From assembly GCA_019915135.1 (NCBI GenBank), contig JAHLMK010000010.1, forward strand, positions 372,001 to 436,000: 64,000 nt of DNA, in the 5' to 3' direction. This document shows positions 33,976-44,251 of the stretch, piece by piece (the stretch's first letter is position 1; the number at the start of each line of letters is the position of its first letter). The position numbers and the translations under genes are program-made. This stretch comes from Strobilurus pachycystidiatus (taxonomy: Eukaryota > Basidiomycota > Agaricomycetes > Agaricales > Physalacriaceae). The notes beneath the pieces are model-generated. The model was given only the letters and a program-made list of their open reading frames with translations, had not been told where the DNA came from and did no database searches.

Positions 33976-36900
33976 CTAGAACGTCTCGTCATCCATTGTA
34001 CGGGCAAGAGAACCACTTCTATCAATAAGCGCCCACTCATTGCGATCATGAACCCGTCCAATCAAACACTGCAGCGCAATAACATCAACCACATCGCACG
34101 ACCCTCCCAAACGGTCGGAGAAGTGAATGTCCAGTTTCTCCAGCTCGCTGTGGTCATTGAGTGGAGCGTTACGAATGGCGACCATGATCACATCAGACGG
34201 GGCTTTGAGTAAGACTTGCGCTTCGGGAAGAAACCGAAGATGCACGATGCGCTCTAATTGCCCATAGAACTCTGCATCAACCATGATGGGATCACGTCGT
34301 GCAAACCTAGCATTCTTGTCGACCAGCATGGTATACTACGAGGTATCAGTACTGCACTTTCTGACGGATGGTCAGGGTCACTCACACGAACATAGGTAGC
34401 ATCTCGAGTGTCTTCGCCACCCTTTACCATGGTCGAGGATCGGAAAGTGTCCCCTTCGGAAGTGTCGATTCGCCGCAGTCGCCCATACTCTTCAATGAGT
34501 ACATTACCAATGTGTTGGCGTACAACGTTGACTCTGACACCAAATTTGGTGGCCAGCGCAACACACAAGGCGTTCCGAACAAAATCCTCGGGAGGTCTCC
34601 TGGGGGAATGAGGAGGTAGCAAGATACAGCTATCGTCTAAAATCAGCATTAGCATGTGCTATGAATACAAAAGCCCGAAGAACACACATCCAAGGACATG
34701 TACTGCACCAAAGGTGTCCTGATGAGAGCGAGTCTTCTTGCCCAGTGCCAGTTCGTCGTGAAGTCGATACAGAAGCTTGATCTGAGTCAGCTGGGCAGTC
34801 TCAACCACGTAACGGTCCATCGAGCGCCATGGATGACGACGACTACGGATTGCAGGAGAAAGCTTGCCGCAGTATCGCTCCATTGGAAAAGCCCAGTAGC
34901 ACCAGACCGGACCCATCGCAATGATACTGTCTGCAATGTGAAGCAGACCATGAATGGTAACCGGACAGACATTGACACGCGATGGTTCATGTTGATAATA
35001 GAGACTGGAGATGAGTCAGATACAATTCGACAGGATGAGGCGTAGATTCGAGAACTCACGTTTCGTATTTTGTCACCCAGTCAGCGAATCCCGTTCGTAT
35101 TGCCGTAACGTCGTCTTTGGTGAGGCTGAACTGAAGACAAAGGTTGAGAAGAACGACAAGGGAAACAAAGTGATCATGATAGCGCTGATGGCGAAAACGT
35201 CGGCGTAAAAGAACGGGGCCAAGATAGAGGGTCCAGAATGACCACATCTCGGCAGACATATACGAGCGATCCGTTGCGACATCCGGTACACGAACCCCAT
35301 ACGCCGATGGAATGGTAGAGCCAGCTGCAGCCGAACTTTTCCCGACGGCCTCCCAGACTGCTTTCTCTAGCGTATACTCTCCATTTCCCTCGTCAACACC
35401 TTTGAACTCGCCTGTCCACAAGGATACCAAGTTCTTCATCAAATTCTCCCAGATCAAGTGCATGAAGTCATATGGAAATGACACCGGAAACGACAGTGAG
35501 TCTAGTGATGCGAGTACCGGAACTCCCTTGATGCCATATTTCGTAGCCAGCTCTTCTGCGCGGACATTTGTTGGTGACTCCATGACCTCCTTGCCTTGAG
35601 CGATAAACTCCTCGTGAGTGCGTAATGGAAGATCTAATGGGTCGTAGACTGGCACAGGGTCTGTGCCAGCAATGACAGAAGGATGATTGGCGCGATGATG
35701 GGGAACGTAGTGTGTCGTAACGCGAGGCATATCTGGGATACGCAGACCGGTGATAGTGCACATCCGGCATGGGCGATAGCCATTGTGTCCCTTGATATTC
35801 ATCAAGAGAGAGACGGCGGGAATATCGCCAAAGACGACAATGAGGAAGGCGCGAAGAGAGAAGAGGGCTTGGCTGATGTCAGGTGATAAGACATCGAAGG
35901 CACGAACACCAAGAGCGAGCTCGTTCAACTCCTGCACAAGTGGCCACAAAAACGAATCGATATCGTGAGGTTTCTTGGGACCGGGAATAACGCCAAGAGA
36001 GATGATGTTCTCGAGATGAAAGCGGATGTCGGGGGGGAGGTTATAGTTGAAGATGATCAACGGCCAAGCACTCTTCTTGCGCCGCTTATGAGGACAGAAT
36101 CCATCTGTTGAAAGACCCAACGCAACATCACGAATGTCTGCAAAGTAGCGGCGTAGATGTTCGGTACCATGAACGCGGATATTGCGACCACATAAAGTGC
36201 GGTACGCAGTACCATCGAAGATGTCGGCAATCTCACCATCATCCGAAGTGTATGAGCCACGATATTGCATAGAGGTGGCAATGTCCCGGCACGAGGCGAA
36301 GGCCTTCAAACGGGGAATGAGTGGAAGGTATGTGAATTTCTGTCGGGGAGTCTTTCCATCTGCTTGATAGCGTGCCTCCTTGCAGTACGGACATGACTTA
36401 AGTGTCGCATATACGCCAGTGTAACAGCAGCAGGATCGTGGACAACAGTCAAAGAACTGCGGTTTGAAACCAGACAGGAAGGCAACACGTGAACGAACAC
36501 GGTGAAGAGTGGGGATTTCGGGATGATCACTATCGGATGGAGGAGGATTCACAAAGGGTAATTCGGCAAAGGCGCGGTCCGTGAGATGGTTGCGAACTTT
36601 GAAGGCAAAGGCCCGGCAGATAGTATGGTCCAGGTCGGAAAGTTTATCGGCTAATGTTACTATCAGTTTCATCCAAGGATATCCACAGCTGGATTACGCA
36701 CCAATTTCACTAACGAGCTTTTCATACTCTGCACCTAGGCGATCCAAGGCGTTGAGTTCCCCCATCTGGCGTTCAAGAGCGTCAAAGTCGAATGCAGCCC
36801 AGTTGAACTCCTCCTCCTCCTCCTCGTCTTCTCTGTATGCACCATTGTCTCCATCCTCTTCGTCTTCTTCATCAGAGCTATCCTCAACCTGGAAGCAACC

Positions 36901-37248
36901 CCAGGGAAGGCTAGGACGATCCGGATCGAGTCCGTCCGCCGCACGATCCACAGCAGCGTCCCAAGCTTCATCATCGAGGGCGTCGAGATCGTCAATAGGT
37001 CCAAGATCGCCACTGTTGCCACACGGTGGAATGGGTTGGATAGTCGGAGGAGGGACTCCGTCATCTTCATCGTCATCAGAATCTGAGACAGGATCCCGCT
37101 GGTAGTAAGCAGCAGGAGCAGGCGGTGCAGGAGAATGAGTGGCAATCGATGGATTCTCATATGCTTGAAGAGCCGCATGCGCCTGTGCGCGCTTCCGGGG
37201 GACTTCTTTGTTGCAGCACGGACACCAGACATAATCACGGGGAGCCAT
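33976..37248 (-). CDS. Tnp2-family transposase
   Basis: Transposase of the CACTA/EnSpm Tnp2 type found in many basidiomycetes. The ATG at 37248 begins with a zinc-finger-like CPCCNKEVPRKRAQAH, then a long acidic region. An intron near 36693-36650 leads to ADKLSDLDHTICRAFAFKVRNHLT. The core (36650-35060) has CCPRSCCCYTGVY and SCPYCKEARYQADG, LGLSTDGFCPHKRRKKSAWPLI (likely first catalytic Asp), FGDIPAVSLLMNIKGHNGYRPCRMC and FPYDFMHLIWENLMKNLVSLW. Later exons hold GPVWCYWAFPMERYCGKL and QLTQIKLLYRLHDEL, conserved downstream blocks. I see no stop inside the proposed exons, so it may be functional. The 3' end at 33976 is the least certain part. Confidence 0.8.
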
Positions 37249-37412
37249 AAGAAGAATGGAGGGCTGCTCGGTGGAAGAGGCGAGGAAAGGGCGTGAGAAC
37301 TAAACACAGGAGGTTACAAAAGTTTTCATCGTCAGATCGAGACTTTGGCCACTCACCACTTGCCCGCCACCATATTCACATTCTCAACCCGCTGCGCCCT
37401 GTCTCCAAGATT

Positions 37413-38742
37413 ATGGCCAGCGCCGTAAACCCTCCACCGAAAGCTGCCCGTGGCGCCGGCAGGCCCAGGGGAAGCAAGAACAAGAACACGAGTACGAGCG
37501 CCAGGACTCCCGCCACCGGCGCGCTTAACGATATCGGTAACACACCGGCTCTTGAGGAGGCGCAAGCCCTTGCCATTCGTCAGGCTGCAGAGATACAAGC
37601 CTTGAAGGGTGTGTCAGCCTGATACTTTGTTCTGTCTCTTTTTTCCTTGACTCACCATAATAAGCTCAAATCGAAAAAGACGCCACCGAGGCTCAAGCGC
37701 TTCAGCGACGTCTCTTCGAGGCATCGCAGGCTCCGCCGCCGCCGCCGACAGCTGACACTGCAAGCCAGGAGCTGCAAGGTGTGTTATCAGCTCATTCGGC
37801 GACAGAGGATCTGTACTTACGACATAGCCAAACTCAACGAGCAAATTGACGCCAACAAGAAGCTGCAAGAGCGCCTCGACGCAGCCATGGAGGACGATGA
37901 CGACGAGGAAGGTGCACAGCCAGACACCAGTCAAGGCTCCACCGAACCGCGAAAGAAGATCGCTCGCCCGAAAGGTGTTGCAGGCCGCAAATGGAGCATC
38001 CAGAAGAAGATGAAACTGCACAAGCCCGCGAAAAATCACCTGAAATACAATGCATGCAAGGTGAGTGTTCATTACCCGAAGATTGAATGATGCTCACGTC
38101 TTCCATGCCCATACACAGCGTGTTGTACGACGTGTCATCAACAATGCAAATGTCAACTTGGCACTGCATTGGAACAAGATCCCACCCTTATCCAAAGTCA
38201 ATATATATGCAGCTGTGAGTCGCATTTACTCACCAGCTCAGAGACTGACATCTCGGAAGGCAAATGCGGCCATGCCCCTTCTCGAGGACTATGAAGATAA
38301 TTGGGCGACCGAAGAACTGGCTAAGCAGTATCTCAAGAACCAACGGTCGAGCGCCTATGGTCGTGGCGAGCTAGAGCGACCAGCAGGATACGAGAGAATG
38401 ACCGACAATGCGGCTAAGCGTGGGTCCGGTGGTCGCCAGAACAAAGCTAAGGCGGCTTTACGCGAGTACGAGGCTGAGAAGGAAGAGCGCCGTGCTCAAC
38501 GCGTAGCCCAGCGGGCTGCTAATGATGTTTCCGCCTCTGCTCCTGGTGCTGGTGCTGGCGATGCTGGCGATGCCGGTTCTGCTCCCGCTCCTGGTCCTGG
38601 TGCTGGTGAAGCCGGGACTGGGACCGCATCTGGTGCTCGTGATGGAGGTCCCGGTCCCGGTCCCAGTTCTGCTCCTGGTGCTGGTGACGCCACCGCCGTT
38701 TCTGGTGCTGGTGGTGCGAACAACATGGACGTCGGTGTGTAG
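37413..38742 (+). CDS. AT-hook companion protein of the CACTA-like element
   Basis: Divergently transcribed from the transposase, starts 164 bp apart. ATG at 37413: MASAVNPPPKAARGAG then GRPRGSKNKN, a canonical AT-hook. Further exons encode a coiled coil (ALEEAQALAIRQAAEIQAL), a basic domain (RKKIARPKGVAGRKWSIQKK), a conserved-looking block (HWNKIPPLSKVNIYAA, PLLEDYEDNWATEELAKQYL) and a tail of Ala-Gly-Pro-Gly repeats ending NNMDVGV at 38742. About five exons. Probably a DNA-binding accessory protein, comparable in role to plant TnpA, which binds subterminal repeats; that comparison is by analogy, not sequence similarity. Confidence 0.65.
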
Positions 38743-39010
38743 GATGCCAGGAACCCTTGTGGTAGTGAGTAAAGAGTCGCATCTTTCTCACGACCGCAGG
38801 GACTCATTCGTCTACGTAAAGGTACGTGATCATCAACGATCTCATTCTCATGCATATGCTAACTTAACCTCCGACACAGTTGATACTCTGTATTAGATCT
38901 CAATCGAAACTGCCAGTCACTCTACTCTGGCCTGAGCCGTGTATGACACGCAACATTTCAATCCACTTAGGTGCGCAATTCGTATATCGTATGGTTGATG
39001 ACTGCGTGTG

Positions 39011-39034
39011 AATTTGCCCCAGGCGGGGCAAATT
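39011..39034. repeat. perfect hairpin, 10-bp stem
   Basis: AATTTGCCCC, a 4-nt loop, then GGGGCAAATT. Lies past the AT-hook gene, within the presumed right subterminal part of the CACTA-like element. Confidence 0.7.
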
Positions 39035-39559
39035 CCCGCGCTCATTTCAAGAACGCCGGTGACGATCAGCGCGACGGTCTGCCAGTCATGGACCGGAGTA
39101 CCAGGTACCTGTGGGCATCCGATTCCTCAGGCTTCAGTACGGTCTCGAGCATGATCACAGTAGTTCCAGCTTGTACACTGCATGCCATATACCATTAATA
39201 AATCCGTTTTCTACTACATTTCTGTGATACCGAATGAAGCCGAAGCATCAAGCAAAATCAACGAAAGGATCAAGAGAAACACTTACCTGAATCAGTGAAA
39301 CGGAGGATGATGCATCAGCATGCTGAAGGATGAAAATCAAGCTAGAATGAATAAATCCGCGCAATAAACGGCAGACGCTGATTTCGGCCGTTTTAGAATG
39401 TAATTCAACGTTATGTGGTATGGTTGATTTTCAGCCAAACATCAACGTACTGTGCGATGAAAAAGAACGTGACCTTGGTTGATCTACGAGGATGAAATTC
39501 GTCGTCAGCCAGTCTTACAGTGGTAGTCATGTGCCCGCTGTCTACCAGCCACGTGAAAT

Positions 39560-39586
39560 ATTTGGCCTCGGTCAGCGAGGCCAAAT
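39560..39586. repeat. perfect hairpin, 11-bp stem
   Basis: ATTTGGCCTCG, a 5-nt loop, then CGAGGCCAAAT, about 550 bp after the hairpin at 39011. Similar AT-outer, GC-inner design. Confidence 0.7.
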
Positions 39587-39670
39587 TTCGATCGTCTCGC
39601 TCTGCTCTTCCCCATCTCCGAGCCACCGTGGTTTTGTGTCTTTCCACCTGCTCACCTCCACCATTACCAC

Positions 39671-39902
39671 GAGACATTCTGCTTGTGATGGCGACCGCAG
39701 ACGGGCGACCTCCTTGCAGCATGGCTGCTTGAGATGGACCGCAGATACTTAGGCGACCTCCCTGCATCGAATGGTGACCCGGATTGTGGATGAGACATTC
39801 TGCTTGAAATGGCGACTGCAGACGGGCGACCTCCTTGCAACACGACTGCTCGCGATGGCGACCGCAGACGGCGACCTCCCTGCATCGAATGGTGACTTGG
39901 TT
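39671..39902 (+). repeat. two-unit tandem repeat, period about 121 bp
   Basis: Both units begin GAGACATTCTGCTTG and end near CGAATGGTGAC (39671 and 39792). Each unit is itself two half-repeats sharing GACCGCAGA and GCGACCTCC. No coding sense is evident. Confidence 0.75.
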
Positions 39903-40166
39903 CTCTTGTCTCCCCGGCCTGTGCTGGGATCTGCGTTGACGAATTGTGTTTCGGCTGACACTCGTACCACCCATGGCCTTCGGCATCCTCGTTGATGTAA
40001 CCTCCTGCATGGAGGTGCGCGCATGGTGGGGTGCGTGTACACAGCGTGAATTGCTGTCGCGTGAAACGTTTATGCAAGCCGTCCATCATGTCGAGCGTCC
40101 TATCCGCAGAACAGCACATCTCTTTCCTCCTCGTTCAGCGTATTGCCTCCTGCCATCGTCTTGACC

Positions 40167-40589
40167 ATGTTCAACTCAACATGCATCTCCTCCGATCCTG
40201 ACATCTCTGGCACGGGTGTCCGCATCGCCACCTATATCCAGAACCTACTCAGCTTTGTCCCCGCCTTGTGGGCTATTGCGGACGGAGAAGTCTCCCAGTA
40301 CGAATTGGAGTCCGTCGAAGACCAGTCGGTCACCATCCTCATTACAGCGTTCGCCATCCTAATCTCCGCCATATTCGAGGCGAAGACACTTGGTTTGTCC
40401 AGCTATCACGCGAGCATCATACTTCATATGAGCTGGATGAACAACACAAACACGTTCATCTGGTTCGTTCTCTACATGCACTACGAAGGCCAACGGGACG
40501 TAAAGCGCCCCATCGAACCCAAGTGGTCAGCATGGGGACACCGCCTTGGTGAGAGCTTGCGCCACACCGAGTCCGACTGCCTTCCCTAG
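40167..40589 (+). pseudogene. truncated membrane-protein gene (unknown family)
   Basis: ATG at 40167 opens MFNSTCISSDPDISGTGVRIA, followed by TYIQNLLSFVPALWAIADGE, YELESVEDQSVTILITAFAI and LGLSSYHASIILHMSWMNNTNTFIWFVLYMHYEGQR. This is the N-terminal part of an Agaricomycete multi-span membrane protein family of unknown function, which normally continues with further membrane segments. Here the frame ends after about 140 residues at 40589, and the following sequence (a CCGA satellite) holds no plausible continuation. It is probably a truncated gene, though a short functional product cannot be excluded. Confidence 0.6.
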
Positions 40590-40671
40590 GACATCCCACC
40601 GTGCGCTCGAGCCTCCACTGATTGACTAGCTAGTCGGCAAATACCCTCAGACATGTGGTACGACACGCATA

Positions 40672-40860
40672 TGCCAGCCGACCGCCACCGACCGACCTTG
40701 CCCACCGACCGACCCCGACCGACCTTGCCCACCGACTGACATTCCGCCACGACCGACCGACCAACATTCCGCCACGACCGACTTTGCCCAATGCCCACCG
40801 ACCGACCTTGCACCGACTGAGCTTGCCGACCGACCGACCGACCGACCGACCGACTGACTC
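40672..40860. repeat. CCGA-type microsatellite/minisatellite
   Basis: Repeats of the 4-mer ACCG/CCGA interspersed with CTTGCCC blocks (for example cgaccttgcccaccgaccg), ending in a pure run of about seven CCGA units near 40,830-40,855. All ORFs over it are repeat artefacts. Confidence 0.85.
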
Positions 40861-41544
40861 TTGACAACCCGAAACTGCCCTTGACGACCGAGTACCTGGA
40901 CGATCGACGACGGCCTGCCAACACTGCAACGATATACGAACCGCAAATCCTTGCAATTAAGGCCCCGCAAGCTCCGAGTCCCCCAAAGACATTCTCACCC
41001 TCTCATGTACGTGTGTATGCTTTTTCATATGTATCCCTTGTTAATCTCACTCTCCTCATTCTAGTGCGCTCGTTCACAATCTCCACGTCCGGACTCCATC
41101 GCATCCTGGTTGCTTGACGTGTCGCACGCTAGCAGGGCGGCGGTGAACTTTTGTGAAGAGGAGGTGAGCGGGAGGCAGAGGATGTGACGGCGGCATCGTG
41201 ATATAATTAGACATTCATCTGTATCGTCCCATACCTTGTTATACATTTGATTCTCTCTACTTTCTTTCGTGTTGCTGCGATACCCCAGAGCAAATGCCAA
41301 ATGATAAAATGCTTCATCATCTGTTATTGAGCCTGATATGATGCTGTCGTCAGCTATAGTCACTCAGAATCCTTATAATGGCTGTAGACTTTATACCAGA
41401 CTGTAGATATTTATGCTCCAGGGAAGACCTATACAATGTGACTATAGTCGATGGTATAAGGCTGATACGTTATTACAGTGATTATACGAGACTCCAGTAG
41501 ATTATGATCGACTACCGGACTTTCCCAGATTTGCTGATGGATTA
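40861..41544. other. intergenic, AT-rich
   Basis: No gene supported. The part from about 41,340 is AT-rich with TATAGTC/GACTATA-like motifs and leads into the NmrA gene fragment. Confidence 0.4.
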
Positions 41545-41851
41545 TCCCAGGGTACGTCCGTCAGACTGAGCGAAGTGACTGTCCTCTTACCATCCCAAGT
41601 AGCTTCCGAACGAGGAGATAGAGAAGATGATGAACGGTACTGATCTGGGACCGAAAATCCTTGCCAAGTACATGAGCAGTCTGTACATTCGTGGAGACAA
41701 CAGGCTCGAGAAAGCCATCTCGAGAGGCGCGTTGAATGCCAGAGAGTTGTACCCGGACGTTCCAGTTGTTACGCTAGAGCAAGGGGCAAAGGAATTTTAT
41801 GCAAGCCCACCAGTACCGGAGTACGACCTTACAGACATGGGAATACCGTAG
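41545..41851 (+). pseudogene. 3' fragment of an NmrA-like reductase gene
   Basis: Corresponds to the last coding part of the intact NmrA-like gene 1.7 kb downstream, including the end of the penultimate exon (DYPR), an intron with GTACGT donor and the final exon (SSLYIRGDNRLEKAISRGALNARELYPDVPVV). The final frame is open to the normal stop. The upstream three quarters of the gene are absent. The two copies are clearly diverged (for example YMSSLYIRGDNRLEKA against YMNSIYIRGDNTLEKA), so this is an older partial duplicate. Confidence 0.75.
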
Positions 41852-42444
41852 ATGCTTCTGTGAAATTCATATACGGTTGTCAGAATGGTCTCAGCTCGGT
41901 TGAAATTGTTCTAGAGGAAACGCAAAGTGGTAGTGACATTCGTAGAGAAATCATTCACCTTTCCTAGTACTCTATATTAATCGATGCGGGCCAGTGGTCT
42001 ATTTCAAATTTGTCATAGTAGGCAACGACGCGATGTCGAATTGTTACATCAAGACTCTTTTTTGAGGTAGGACGTCCTGTAGGCTCGCTGGACCGCCAGT
42101 GGGGAATCTTCGACTCATACGACATTCCGCAAATCCAGTCTTAGTGTCGATGTCTGCAATGCGACCGACTTCTGCCCTCTGGCTATCCGACTTCGGTCTG
42201 GCTTGCCTAGGATGATAAACGTTGACTGTCTCATCCGCAGCACAAATACATATCTCAACTCACTGATTCCTCTTCACACATGATAATGACAGCTCCAATC
42301 CAATCGCACAGTCATTCCCCGACGGAAATCGGGAAAGCGTTCTCCGATGTCCGGAAACATGAAATTACTCAGCGCTGAATAATTCTGAAATAGCGTTAAA
42401 TACCTAGAGAGTGTGATCTGAAGAAAAGTTATTCACAAGAAAAG
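41852..42444. other. intergenic, NmrA gene promoter
   Basis: No gene seen between the fragment and the intact NmrA-like gene. Confidence 0.45.
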
Positions 42445-43530
42445 ATGTCGACAAAGCCTCTGGTCTTACTCGTCGGCGGTGCAGGTCAGACCGGTCGTGT
42501 TATAACCAAAACCCTGCTAGAAAGTGGCCAGTTCGTACGTGCATTTACGCGTCCTCAATCGCGGAGCTTATATTTTCGACAGCGCGTCGCCATCCTCGTT
42601 CGCGCCCAGTCAGTCAACAAGCCAGTAGTCAAGGACCTGGTAGCGGCTGGTGCTGATGTCCGCATTGGCGATGTCTCCGAGACGGCGGACAAGATCGAAG
42701 CGTTTCTGCAAGGCGTCGACGTCTTGCTTTCGCTAGTGCTGGCGTGGATTGACCAGAAGCCCCTCATTCAAGCAGCGAAAAAGGTCGGAGTGGGGCGCTT
42801 CATTCCTTCCGACTTTGGCCCGACTGCACCCAGAGGCGTTATGGCTATGCACGACTTAGTGAGGACGATCTCCTTCTTCATGAAAGCAACTTCATTGATG
42901 CGGCCTGTTGCCTACTAGAAACTCGATATCAGGGAGTACGTTAAAGAGGTTGGCGTGCCGTATACCTTTATCGAAGTCGGCTGGTGGTTGCAGCTGATGT
43001 ACCCGTACCCGCACTCGAAAGAGACGCCGTATCCGAAGGTGTACGCCGGCAATCGTCGAGTCAAGATCTTGACTACGTCCGTGGCGTCTATTGCCCGCTT
43101 CGTGGTCAAAATTATTGCGGATCCTAGAACGCTTAATCAGACCGTTGTGACTTCCGATGTCGAGTCTACCGTGGGTGAGGTATGGTCCATCGCGGAGAAG
43201 GTTTCTGGGGAAGACTTTTCCGACTATCCGAGGGTACGTGTTGTCTACATGGACTGTGGCTTTTAAATTTACCATCGGTAACAGGTTCCAGACGACGTGA
43301 TTGAGGAGCAAACAAGGAGTGACAGTGCTGCAGTGAAGATTTACGCACAATACATGAACAGCATTTATATTCGTGGAGATAATACACTGGAGAAGGCGGT
43401 CGCTAAGGGTGCGCTGGATGCTCGCAAGTTGTATCCTGATGTGCCGGTAGTGACGATAGAGGAAGGTGCGAAGGAATTTTACGCGAATCCCACGGCTCCA
43501 GAAGCCGACCTCTCTAATGTAAAGATATAA
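42445..43530 (+). CDS. NmrA-like/isoflavone reductase-type protein
   Basis: NAD(P)-binding atypical short-chain dehydrogenase. ATG at 42445; LVLLVGGAGQTGRVITKTLL is the GxxGxxG cofactor site. Intron 1 (about 42535-42579) joins ESGQF to RVAILVRAQSVNKP; further on are GADVRIGDVSE, VDVLLSLVLAWIDQKPLIQAAKKVGVGRFIPSDFGPTAPRG, then intron 2 to KLDIREYVKEVGVPYTFIEVGWWLQ, and VESTVGEVWSIAEKVSGEDF. The last exon ends SNVKI at 43530. About 310 residues, complete. Such proteins either reduce phenylpropanoid-like compounds or act as redox-sensing regulators. It lies 110 bp from, and convergent with, the interrupted MED10 gene. Confidence 0.86.
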
Positions 43531-43925
43531 GACCACCATAGAGTAGAGCATCCCAACGAAGGGCACATTTGTTTTGTCCAGTGAAAGAGCCCGATAGTGA
43601 CGACTCAGAGCGTAGAAACAGCAAACGAGGACAGCGGTATAGCCTAATGCCCGTTGGAGAATATGCCGATGGTGGTAGGTTCCTCCTTGATAGTTTTAGG
43701 TTTGAGAATGTCCTCTAGATCTGGCCAATTTTGGACAAGGGCTTCATTGAGGTAAGTGCGATAAGTCTAGGCACGAATGAGCCACGAAAATACATGAAAC
43801 ATCTGAATAAACGAACGTCCAAAGCGTTGATCTTGCCGTTCATAAACTGATTCTCGGTGGCAGCGCGCTGTATGCGGTCGCGCGTCAGCTGCATGGGATT
43901 ACGGCCATTGTCAATTTCCGCCAGT

Positions 43926-43933
43926 ACTTCGAC
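43926..43933. repeat. target-site duplication, left
   Basis: ACTTCGAC immediately before the hAT 5' end, identical to 48028-48035. Confidence 0.95.
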
Positions 43934-44251
43934 CAGTGTTGTCCCAGCCAGTGGCCGTGTCCCAAAGCCAGAGATCAAATTGACTGGCTAGACACTGACG
44001 GTCAGAAAGCCAGAAAGCTGGCTTAGCTTTTCCCACGCGGGCGGATAGACGGTCCGCAATGGCCCGGCGGCGTGAACTGGTGATGGGATCAGCGGTCCCC
44101 GTTCGTTCACATCTTGCTCTTATCCGCTCATCAGCAGCAGTCGCCACAATCCCTTTTCATCCATCTTATTGTCTTTGACTCTCTCCAATCTAACACATGT
44201 ACTTATTTACCGGCTAATGGCTCGTCAATAAACCGGATTTTCACCTATAAA

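Larger units (their letters stand above)
32855..39436. mobile_element. CACTA-like (Tnp2) DNA transposon
   Basis: Defined mainly by its genes: a Tnp2-type transposase on the minus strand, an AT-hook protein on the plus strand and a third minus-strand ORF. Possible terminal or subterminal motifs: the 14-mer GGATGAAAATCAAC at 32855, the same 13-nt core at 39328 and the inverted version GTTGATTTTCAGCC at 39423. I could not identify a 3-bp target duplication or CACTA-type tips, so the limits given are the outermost inverted motifs and may be off by several hundred bases. Confidence 0.6.

Noticed and set aside
38496..38896. Long antisense and out-of-frame ORFs over the AT-hook gene tail
   Set aside because: Produced by the Ala-Gly-Pro coding repeat; the plus-strand frame in phase with the AT-hook exons is the real one.
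40586..40970. Overlapping minus-strand ORFs with repeated SVGR units
   Set aside because: Direct translation of the CCGA satellite in all frames; no independent coding evidence.
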